DNA of 64,000 nt, taken from assembly GCA_030789695.1 (NCBI GenBank), contig CM061132.1, forward strand, positions 153,618,817 to 153,682,816, read 5' to 3'. Under the pieces are notes generated by a model, which saw only the letters and a list, made by a program, of their open reading frames with translations, did no database searches and was not told the origin of the DNA. Positions 1 to 11,400 of the stretch are shown here, one piece after another; positions within the stretch are counted from its first letter, which is position 1; each line of letters starts with the position of its first letter. Both the position numbers and the translations under genes were made by a program. This DNA comes from Scilla litardierei. Taxonomy: Eukaryota > Streptophyta > Magnoliopsida > Asparagales > Asparagaceae.

Positions 1-1394
<1,394 letters not shown>

Positions 1395-1736
1395 CAAGCT
1401 CAAGCAGTGCCTGAGCTTGACTGCAGCAACCGTGTGAGCATATCTGCACGATTATGATCTGCCGAGACATTCTCCAGTGCTATGAACTTATTCTCTTCCT
1501 ACAGAAAGAAGTCCCGTACTTCAATATGCTTGTTCCTTGAACTGTAGGCCTGATACTCTACCAAGTGGATATCGCTCTGGCAATCACAATAGACCTTCAT
1601 CACTTCTTGCAGAATACCCAAGTCTCTCAGCAGACTTCGTATGTACTTGCCTTCCTTGATTGACTCAACTGCAGCTATCAGTTCTGGCTTTGTGGTTAAT
1701 AATGCTACAACGAATTGAAGGACTGATCTCCAAGTC
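1395..1736 (-). pseudogene. Ty1/copia RNase H C-terminal fragment (reverse strand)
   Basis: The reverse strand encodes a degenerate copia ribonuclease H tail. It reads RSVLQFVVALLTTKPELIAA, then LLRDLGILQEVMKVYCDCQS, then KHIEVRDFFL and a decayed NRADMLT motif, which is the usual end of copia polyproteins (Ser-Thr-Glu-Ala-Glu block, then KHI..R..F, then AD..TK). An in-frame stop follows DFFL. It stops abruptly near 1736, where the N-terminal half of the same domain begins on the opposite strand. Confidence 0.75.
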
Positions 1737-1741
1737 CTTAA

Positions 1742-2030
1742 ATTTTCTATGGTTTGTACATGCCCAGACTTGGCCCAGGCAGTTGGAGTCATCAGCAAGT
1801 ATATGGTGAATCCAGGAAAGGAACAATGGCAGGCTGTGAAGTGGATATTTAGATATCTGAAGGGAACATCTAGCATTGGTTTGTGTTAAGAAAGGGTGAT
1901 GGGTTGGTGTTATCTAGATTTTGTGATTTTGATTATGCGGATGACAGGGACAGGAGGAGTTCTACCACTGGATATATGTTCACATTAGGCACAACTATAG
2001 TATCCTGGAGATCGAAAGTATAAGGAGTGG
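1742..2030 (+). pseudogene. Ty1/copia RNase H N-terminal fragment (forward strand)
   Basis: The forward frame reads MVCTCPDLAQAVGVISKYM, then QAVKWIFRYLKGTSSIGLC, then a stop. Further on, in shifted frames, it recovers the DYADD and TTGYMFT-like blocks of copia RNase H up to SWRSKV near 2020. The residues immediately N-terminal to the piece on the opposite strand at 1395-1736 are found here, so the two look like halves of one domain joined head to head. Confidence 0.75.
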
Positions 2031-2300
2031 AACAGAAGTTAAAAACCAAACAGATAAAAATGTATTTTCCTTGTATTTGAAAAGGGAGTGAATGGGTACG
2101 ACTTTGGGATCCGATCAATCGAAAGAGATTGTGTAGTAGAAATGTTGTATTTGATGAGGCTTCTCTGCTATCAAAGGATCTTGAAGATAAACAAGAAGGT
2201 GATGTCAAAGGAAAGAAAGGGGCAAAGTAAGTTTTATTTGAATGTGATGACTTGGAAAAAACTCAAACTTCACAAATGGAAGAGGGAAGTACAAATCAAG
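2031..2300. other. Short spacer between copia fragments
   Basis: AT-rich sequence with no motif I can assign. It may belong to the poorly conserved integrase-to-RT linker of the following copia pol remnant. Confidence 0.3.
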
Positions 2301-4000
2301 ATTCAGAATAAGACATCCCTCAGGAAGTGCTATATAACATTGCTCAAGGAAGGACGAAAAGAACAACAAAGCCTCATAATAGGCTTGGATGGCAGCAAGC
2401 GGAAGCGGCTCATTATGCTCTTGCCATTAGTGGTCGTGAGCACAGATTATTCCAAGAGGCTATGGATTCACATGAAAGAGAAGAATGTTTAGAGGCAATG
2501 GTGAAGGAGATAAAATGTATTCACAAGAATTCAGTGTAGGAGTTGGTTCCAAAACCAAAGGATCGTAAATTGGTGGTTTGCAAGTGGATCTATAGGGTGA
2601 AGGAACCATTGCATGAAAAGACAAACCAACTTTCAAAGCAAGGTTGGTGGCAAAGGGGTACTCACAAAAGGTTGTGGTAGACTATTATGAGATATTCTTC
2701 CCGGTTGTGAAACATATTTCTATCAAGGTACTTTTGGCTATGGTGACAGAGTTCAACATGGAGTTTGAACAACTTGATGTGCAAACAGATTTTCTTCATG
2801 GTGAGTTGGGGGAAACGATATATATGTCACAACAGGAAGGGTTTGTAGAAGTAGTCAAAGAAGATTTTGTTTATCGGTTGAAGAAGTATCTCTATGGGCT
2901 CAAGTAATCGTCAAGACTATGGTATCAACGCTTTGACTCCTTTATGTTGCATATTGGATACTCTAGGAGTGAGTATGATTATTGCATTTACTTCAAAGTT
3001 GTTGATGATGGTTCTCCTATTATGTTACTTCTCTATGTGGATGACATGTTAATTGCATGCAAACACATGTCAATGGTTGATGAGCTCAAGTATAAGTTGA
3101 GCCAAGATTAAGACATAAAGGACCTTGGAGTGGACACAAAGATATCGGGTATGGAGGTAAAGAGAGATAGAGATACCAGAAAGTTGTGGTTATCACAAAA
3201 GAGGTATGTCTCAAAATTGATGAAGAGGTATGAAATGAAAGATGCAAAACTAGTCTCCCCATCACTTGCTTCTCATTTTGTTTTGAGTAAAAGATAATGT
3301 CCAAAGACGGAAGAGGAAATTGAGATGACGAAAGCGGTAACATATGCAAATGCGGTTTGTTTTTTATGTTATGATTTGTACAAGGCTGGATATAGCCCAA
3401 GCAGTTAGTATAGTTTGCAAATACATGTCAAATCCGGATAAAGAGCAACGTAATGCGGTGAAGTGGATTTTGATGTATTTGAAAGGCACCAGAGAGTTGT
3501 GTATTATGTATGGGAAAAACGATGGCACAAATATTGTAGTTGGATATGTTGATTTAGATTATGCGTGGGATCTTGACAAGAGGATGACTACTACCGGATA
3601 TGTCTTTACACTTGCTAGTGGTCTTATTTGTTAGAGGTCGGTGCTACAATCCATGACGACATTATCTACAACGGAAGCGAAATACATGGTAATCATGAAG
3701 GCTTCTAAGGAAGCTATTTGGTTGAGAGGTTTGGTAAATGAACTTGGGTTGGAAAAAAAACATTCAACTATTCTCAGATAGTCAAAGTGCAACTTATACT
3801 TGACCAAGAATCATGTCTATCACGTAAGAACAAAAAAAATTACGATGATGTATCATAGAGTTCGTGATTGGGTCAAGGATGATGAAATCTCTATCGAGAA
3901 GGTGCACACCGAAGAGAATATGACGGATGTTTTTACCAAGCCGGTGACAAGAGAAAAGTTTAGGCATTGCCTAGACTTGCTAACCATCTCTTTGTGCTAG
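2300..4000 (+). pseudogene. Degenerate Ty1/copia pol (RT-RNase H)
   Basis: A broken copia polyprotein. In order: the linker (RTKRTTKPHNRLGWQQAEAA, then HRLFQEAMDSHEREECLEAM) near 2330-2530; reverse transcriptase from 2644 (LVAKGYSQKVVVDYYEIFFP, then EQLDVQTDFLHGELGETIYM, then KKYLYGLK); the YVDD box (LLLYVDDMLIACK) near 3030; the RNase H ALICTR..DIAQAV-like block near 3360-3480; and the terminal VFTKPVTREKFRHCLDLL near 3930-3990. Stops interrupt it at about 2538, 2907, 3110, 3297, 3634 and 3781, with frame changes near 3340. No integrase core or gag is seen, so it is truncated at the 5' side. It lies upstream of the RecA gene on the same strand. Confidence 0.9.
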
Positions 4001-4124
4001 AGCTGTGGAGGAGCTCTTCTCCGCACGAGGATGGAGGCGCGATTGTGGTTGGTGATTGAACTCACCATAGTTGAAGTGTAAGTGACATCTTGATGATCTT
4101 CATGGCGTGGAAAAGTTTTCTTGC

Positions 4125-4640
4125 TAAGGTAGAGATTGTTAAGAGTTCAAACTCTAGTTGAATTGTTAAAACTGAACATGAACCTGCCTTTGAAAACTCA
4201 GTTTAGGATCCAAGTCAACCAAACCCCAGGTTGAAAAACTAACACATGTTGCAAACGTGGCTTAGAACTTGTGATAGTATGTGCTCAAGTTGTCAACGAT
4301 AAAGAAAATGGAAACATTGCAAACAAAATATATTGCACAGACACGGAGTTTTGCTGGTGGGTGTTGTTGGTTTGGGGGACGTTATGTCATAAAAGGAGTC
4401 TCTGAGTTGGCCAAGAACTACATGCATATATGATTCAATTGACTGAATAAATTATATGCAACACGCGTTCATAGATCCCCCTGGTATCTATCAAGAAATC
4501 TAGCGGCCAACCATCTTTAATCATGATTACATAGTCTAACCCTGAATTAGGCACTTGCTTAACTAAGCATCCCCTAATGCTACAGCAATACAAGTATACG
4601 TTGCTACGCGCCGACCTCTCATAGGCTACACAAGGCATGC
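4125..4640 (+). repeat. Probable start of copia 3' LTR plus unassigned sequence
   Basis: About 120 bp after the pol stop lies ctaaggtagagattgttaag, which matches the usual copia polypurine tract and the LTR start TGTTAAGAG (TG at 4137). No second LTR or clear LTR end can be seen, so the right limit is arbitrary. Nothing else is recognised up to 4640. Confidence 0.45.
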
Positions 4641-4792
4641 ACGCTGCATGAGTCCCCATCGCATGGGAGCCTATCCACAACATAGTCAATATTATCATCT
4701 ACCCCCAGTGCAATCGTTGTCAGGTTCAGGTTCTGGAAACACAGAAACCCACATCAACCTCTTCATCGATCGATCCTCCGGGCGTGCAACGC

Positions 4793-4930
4793 ATGGAAAA
4801 ATATTTGGTCCGAGACGAGGAATATCGTGTCCCGGACAGTCGTGTCACGGAGATACTCGAGAGATTTTGCCGTATGAACAACTCAATAGTTGGCTTGGAG
4901 GAAGACAAGTGCATGAAGGTAAGGAAATGA
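4793..4930 (+). other. Small exon-like open frame, unrecognised
   Basis: A 45-codon frame from ATG at 4793 has mixed, non-repetitive protein-like composition: EKYLVRDEEYRVPDS, then RVTEILERFCRMNNS, then LEEDKCMK. A GTAAGG donor-like site follows at 4919. The frame is also open upstream through IDPPGVQR. I do not recognise a family. It could be a gene fragment carried by a transposon or chance coding potential. Confidence 0.25.
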
Positions 4931-5140
4931 CTTTGAGGGCTCCGGGTACACAACGAGGATCGTGAGTTGGAAAGATTTTTGCGTCTTTGTGTGTTCTTGA
5001 TTGAGACTGTTGGGGGGGACTTTGAGAGCCACACGTGATGATGTTCAAGGGTTCGTGTATCTTCATTTGTTATTGATATCAAGTTGACAATTTCTCACAA
5101 AAGTCTACAACCCCATCAAACCCACAAAAAATGCCACTTT

Positions 5141-5313
5141 TTTACATGGCCCAGACAACAAATCCAGTCCAATTGATGTCAGCCCATCAGCCCAGTCAGC
5201 CCGGTTCATAAGTGTCTTTCTGGGCCAATCCAGGAGCATGGTAAAAAGTATTAAGAATAAAAATGACACCTTTTTAAATTTCCCACACCCAGAGAGAGGG
5301 GAGAGACTTTACG
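5141..5313 (+). promoter_or_regulatory. Promoter and 5' leader of the RecA gene, with four site II motifs
   Basis: Four TGGGCY (site II) elements lie in 80 bp: GGCCCA at 5148-5153, AGCCCA at 5181-5186 and 5189-5194, and TGGGCC at 5221-5226. The last runs into CCAAT. Clustered site II motifs bound by TCP-type factors are typical of plant nuclear genes for mitochondrial and ribosomal proteins. That fits the organellar RecA that starts 88 bp downstream. No strong TATA box is seen; AT-rich stretches lie at 5247-5280. The transcription start is not determined. Confidence 0.6.
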
Positions 5314-5415
5314 ATGAGAGGAGCCCTAAAACCCTTCTCCTTAATTCTCAAATTTCGCCTGAATTCTTTCGATGTAAAACCCTCGCCCTTCTCTGCTCTC
5401 GTCTCCTTCATTCAG
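5314..5415 (+). CDS. RECA3: RecA gene exon 1 (start codon, transit peptide)
   Basis: Codons 1-34, starting [16 protein letters not shown] and ending SFIQ at CAG|GTGCTC. This donor leaves phase 0 and joins exon 2 without a stop. Reading through the 89-bp intron instead meets a stop at 5542, and the stronger-looking GTAATT donor at 5474 would bring a stop right after splicing. Early Arg/Lys, Ser and Phe with little acid fit an organelle-targeting leader. This ATG is the first in frame after the site II cluster. Confidence 0.7.
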
Positions 5416-8400
5416 GTGCTCTCTCGTGCCACTGATATTTTTAAAAATATTTTTCGTTTTGGTGAATTGATTGGTAATTTGTTTCGTGGCATTCGTTCTT
5501 GCAGAGAGCTGAGAAAGACAATATTGTGTGCTGCTCTGGAATGAAGTTCCGTGCGTCATCATCACTGTCATCAGCTGTAGGTAAGTTGACACCGTGCTCA
5601 AATTTCATTCCATTATGGTTTGGTTCGGTTCTTTGTGGTAAAGTTTAAATTTTGGGCAGGGTATAATATGGAACTAGACCACAAATGACCCTACTTAGTT
5701 AGCGGTAATAATGTAGAAAGCCCAACGGTTCAAAACCAACTGCTAATGTAGTCTAGAAATCTACCCATTTCAGTAATTCCTTTTGGATATAATTGGGTTT
5801 GTTTCTGTTTCTAACATTTGTTTTCTTGGACCTGTGGGCACCATTTGGCAGAAAATTGAAGCAATGGATTCATTTTGTACTACCGAGTTTGTAAAAGTAT
5901 GAGTTCATAGGTCATTGTGATAAATCATGTTTTGGAAGGGGTGTGGGATTAATTGGGTGTGGAAATCGAATCTCTGCACATCTTAAATATGAAGTGACAA
6001 TGTCCCGCACTGTCTCCATTTTGTTGGTGTGTATAACTGATATAAACACATATAGTATGTTTAGACTCTATCGGTCTCATATATATGTCAAATATCGAGG
6101 TGTTATATTGGATGCCAAGAGAACTCCAACATTACACCAACCACAAACATGTTTTTCTTATACTAGCAGCTACCTTTGACAAATCTACTCTTGGTAGCTA
6201 ATTTTGATCAAGCCGCTTACAAATCATGCACTATATGATAAGCGAAGGTTGGATTGTCTTCTAACACTTCCCCTCAGAACTGCGCGATTGTATTTCTAGT
6301 TTCTTGAAAAGTTTCACCTAAAATGATTTTGTAAAGACGTTATCAATTTGATGATCTGTCTTGTAGGATACCAGTTTCACATTCTTCTTTCATTTGGTGT
6401 ATGAAGTGGCATCTTATTTCAATATGCTTCTTCCATGTGCAACTTTATTCTTAGTGAGTGCAATTGCTAATGTATTGTCAATATAGATCTCTAGGTTCTT
6501 TTTGTTAATGTTGTAACATCAGCATTATGTATCCAAGTCATATCGCTTAACATGCTCATGTAGAAGCTGATGTTTACTTGCCTTCACGGCTCGAGAGTGC
6601 AATGACTGACTGCTTCTTTGAAGATCAGGAAAATGCTATTGAGCTAATGTTAAACATAGAGCAAAATGCGCTCTTTCTTTCATATAAGTCACCACTGTAA
6701 TCACTATCTGTGTAGACAATCAAATTTGAAGCTTTAGCCTTTGTATAGAATAAACATTGGTTAATACTACATTTGACATATCTTAGAGTTCTCTTTATCG
6801 TTTTGAAATGGTTCTGCTTTGGTTTAACTATATAACAACTGCTTATCCCTCCACATAAATTATATTGGGCATTACGATAGTTAAGTATCTTAGACTTTTG
6901 ATCAAGCTCTTGTAGAGTATAAGATCTACTGATGTTCCTGATAAGTCCCTTCTTAACTTTGTTTCAAGTTTAGCTGGAGACGTAACTGCCTTGTGGTTAC
7001 ACAAGTTGAACTTTAGAATTTTATTGACATACTTTTCCAATGGGAGGATGATTTCTTTCTTAGATGTTTCACCTATACACCGAAGTAGGACACTTCTTGA
7101 ATGCCTATCAGCTCAAACTCCTTGGTTATGATCCTTTTAAACTCCTTGAATATTTATATATTGTTATCAATACAGATCATGTCAGCAACATTTAGACACG
7201 ATCATGTATCCTTATTCTTATATGCATACATGAAATACTTTAACTTGTAGATATAGTTATCTATAACATGCTTTATGTGCTTGTTTTAGACCATATGATG
7301 CTTTCTTTAATTTGTACATTTTATCTTCTTGACCTTTCTTTATATGCCCAAGTGGTTTCTCCATGTACACTTCTTCAAGATAGCAATTCAGTAATTTTAA
7401 CTTCATATTCCTCTGATAGAACCTGCATTGTTTATGTGTTTCTAGCACAATGATGAGTCGAACAAACTCAATCATTGCAACTAGTGCAAATACTTTTTTC
7501 GTAGTCCTTCCCTCCCTGGCTATGGCCTTTTATAATTAGACTTACCTTATGCTTCTCGATCTTCCTCAATTGGCTCTCATCTTGTACACCCAATCGATTC
7601 CAACGGGTTTACGATCTTTTGACATAGTTATAAGCTCCAAGATGTCATTCTTATGGATTGCTTTGATCTTCTTGTTCATGGATTTTCTCAATCTTTTTAT
7701 GAAACTTTTTCATAATTCTGTAAACAAGATGTATATAGTGTAATCTTCCATCAACTCTATAGGTTTTGTATTATCATATTTATCTTTAAGATTTATCATC
7801 TTTCTTGGTGCATCTCTTAAAAACCTACCTTCACTTAGGGTAAAAGAAGATTTGATGTTAATGCCGATGTTGATGGAGCTAGACCATTTGATGGACTTTT
7901 GATCTCGTCAAATTCTTCATTTTTGTCTTTGAAGAACATCCACTTGGCTAAATCTAGAGTGAACTAAATTTTGGGGGAAACTAAATTCTCTGGGGTAAAC
8001 TAAATTTTAGGAGAAACTAAATCAAAATGAACTAAAATTTTAAATTTTAGGAAGACTAAATTTGTTGGCAGGGAACTGAATTTTAGTTTGAATGTGGTTA
8101 AATTTTTTTGTTGGATAAAATTGTTAGAGACCCAGCACATAGTAGGCCCCTAAGCTAGTCCATTTGTTAGAGATCCAGCTCATATTAGGCCCCTAACACT
8201 AGCCTAGCTAATGATCCATCCCATACTAGACCCTTACATTGGGCTCACACCCCAATTGTTCAGTATTAGCCAGCATCCAACCCAAAACCAATTGGTATTA
8301 GGTAGAGATGCCCTATAATTCTTAATTTTTTTTTCTTTTTTCACTTTCGATATGGGACTCATGTGATCCTAACTTACACCCACACTTTTGACAATCGTCG

Positions 8401-11400
8401 TCTACGGCGGTCCACTCTGGGGTGCCCACTGGCTTTCAAGGTTGCACCCTCTTAGGAGAAGGCCCCACTGGCATTCTAGGTCGCACCCTCTTAGGAGCGC
8501 CTTCTCCAGGTTGCCCCTTCCACAACGTGGGTTGTAGCATGTGGTTAGCTCTGATACCATTTGTTAGAGACCCAGCACATACTAGGCCCCTAAGCTAGTC
8601 CATTTGTTAGAGACCCAACCCATACTAGGCCCATAACAATAGACTTGCTAAGAGCCCATCCCTCCTTAGAGCATACAGTCTCTTAAATGCATTGTCCGCT
8701 TGTACAAAACAAAGATCGAAACACCTGTCTCTCATGATGCCTGACTGCATGGCTAAGTACGCTATCACTGCGGAATATCACAGACGATCGATAGCTCGGA
8801 TCAAGTACTCTATCGTAGAGGAAGGCGGCTTGATGTTTTTAGGTCTCCCTGTTTTGTGCATGCGTCGTGCTAGTGACGAAACAGACAGAGCTACCCATGG
8901 CAGTGGGCCATTGTGCACGGCTGTTATCGGAAGCGTGGTGTTAGGATTCCATTATTCCCACATCGAAAGTGAAAAAAGAAAGAAAAAGTTTAAGCATTAG
9001 AGAGCCTCTCCACCTAATATCAATTGGTTTTAGGTTGGATACTAGCTAATACTTAACAATTGGGATGTGATTTAATGTTAAGGGTCTAGTATGGATGGAT
9101 CCTTAGCTAGGCTAGTGTTAGGGGCCTAGTATAGGCGGGGTCTCTAACAAATGGACTAGCTTAGGGGCCTAGTATGGGCAGTGTCTCTAACAAATATACT
9201 AGCTTAGGGGCCTAACATGGGCTGGGTCTATAACAAATGGTATCAGAGCAGGCCCCATGTTACGATCCACGTTGCGGAAGAGGCGATCTGGGGAAGGAGC
9301 GATCTAAGAGAGAGCGACCTGGTAAAAGGCCAGAGTGGGCCACTTAGAGTGGGCACCTCAGAGTGGGCCTCAGTGTACGCCGTTGTTGGAAGTGTGATGA
9401 TATGTTAGGATCCCAGAAATAGTCCCACATTGAAAGTGCAAAAGAAAAAAGAAAAGGTTAAGTATTAGAGGGTATCTCCACCTAATACCAATTGGTTTTG
9501 GGTTGGATGCTCAATAATACTTAACAAATGTGGTGTGAGCCCAGTGTTATGTGCCTAGTATGAGATGGGCCACTAGCATGGCCATTGTTAAGGACCTAGT
9601 ACGTGATGTGTTTTTAACAAATGTGTTAGTGTTGGAGGCCTAGTATGGGATGAGTCTCTAACAGAAATATTTCACAGGTAGCTTCAATTTTTTTGGAGTG
9701 ATGTATTTTGAAGAGGTTGTAAATTTTTTTTGGGTGAGATTTTGAATGGGTTGAGATTTTTAAGGAAAAGATTTTGGATGCATCGTGACTTATGGTCACG
9801 GGTTATGTCTAGTATTTCTATAGCATGCATTTGTAATAAATTGTTTTTGAATTTTAATGAATTTTGTAATATAATTTTTAAAATTTCAATAAAATTTTAG
9901 AGTTTTTATAATTTTTATAATTTTAATAAATTTTTATGCATATAGTTCAAATATGTATGTATTTAAATATAAACTCATTTTATTATAATAAACGATCTTT
10001 CGGTCGAACTGAAGTAATTTTGACTAGTTTGGTTTAGCCGAAACCGGTCAAAATCACTTGGTTTCGGCCAAAACTAACCGAAAGCGAGCAAAACCGAGTA
10101 AAATCAAAACCATTTGGTTTCGGCCGAAACCGAGTGAAACCGGCAGAAACCGAATTTCATCGCTACATTTCTTATGTCCATCTTCGAAGCCGAAACGAAA
10201 CAGATGAAACCAAGTGGGTTTGACCGAAACCTCGTTCCTTCGCATGAAGATTTTGGACCTTTGGACCGAGGGCTTGGCTTTTAAACGGAATACTATACTA
10301 GCGGTATTGGACCTCTAGTATTTGAGCATATTTTTTTCGTGCTCCCAATCGTGTTGAACACATGGCATAGCAATGGTAGGCCTAGGTCCAGCATGAATTA
10401 ATATGTGCTTTATTTTTCTAGCCTAGGCATGGTCCATGACCCATACCAACTCATCCATAGTTCACATTTTTCGTGCCGGCCTGTTGGGCAGTGGGCCGGC
10501 CCGAGTCCACCTTCGACACTTCTCACTTTGTATGTCAAAGCCGATCAAACTATTCTAATCATGGTTGTACCCAATTGCAAATGCACCCCCCTTCAGCCGA
10601 TGATCCATTTAACGCGGAAGCATAAAACAATAGTCTGAACACAACCGCATCTGATCTATATACATTATATGTGATCTGATCACCAACATTATGCATTCGA
10701 TGCGATGACTTTGTTTACCCGATAGTCTTATGATGCCTCAGTGTCCATAAAGTTGCTTCTGTAAGGAAGGTCATTAAGTATTTATTGACCTGCTAATCAC
10801 TTGCGCATGTCAATACAACTATTTTTGGCTATTTGTTCATCATGGTCTTGTTGTGAATGTGGACAATTTTTAACTTTTTACGTCCTTTAACATTTTAACA
10901 TGGGTGTGTGGGACCAGATCGGTATGAGAGTAGTACATTACTAATAAAAATGAAGCGATCTCTACGATTTGGTTTTGCAGTCTGTTTCCCGTGCTTACAT
11001 TTTTATAATATAAGCAGTTAGCTTTCTCACACATAAATCATTTTGTTAACGGGCCAATCAATCTGTTAGACCACACACAAAGATGTCAGTCAGATATAAA
11101 TAGGTTCCTCATGATGTGCAGTGTTTAAACTTTAATGTATCTTGTTTTTAGTTCACACATGAATATCATTTTAGTCGTCTTAGCACTAGTTTAAAAATTT
11201 AATTTGTTATGCATAATTCTTTGCTTGTTTTATGAAGAATTGCATATTTTTATACTTTGGAATCAATTCTCTGTTGTTCAGCTGAAACATTACTAGAATA
11301 TGAAAGGGATCAACTTTATGACGATGAGAAGGTAATAAAGACAGAGGAAACACTTCGTCTTGCTCTCTCACACATTTCATGCGACTTTGATAGAGAATCT

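Larger units (their letters stand above)
7955..9812 (+). mobile_element. Helitron remnant with intact 3' terminus (5' limit uncertain)
   Basis: The 3' end has the Helitron signature: a hairpin CGTGAC-ttatg-GTCACG at 9784-9800, then ggttatgt and CTAG at 9809-9812, followed by host T. The flanking body, with repeated aactaaatttt(a/t)gg motifs at 7955-8115 and matching sequence after 9663, resembles the Helitron copy at 28011-28841. The TC...-type 5' end was not found, so the start is a guess. The two TRIM-like units at 8122-9663 lie inside it, between aaaat and gaaat. Confidence 0.55.

Noticed and set aside
5314..5544. Unspliced reading of exon 1 through intron 1 as a 76-residue protein
   Set aside because: It ends at a stop before any RecA sequence; splicing at 5415/5505 gives a frame that continues through all later exons.
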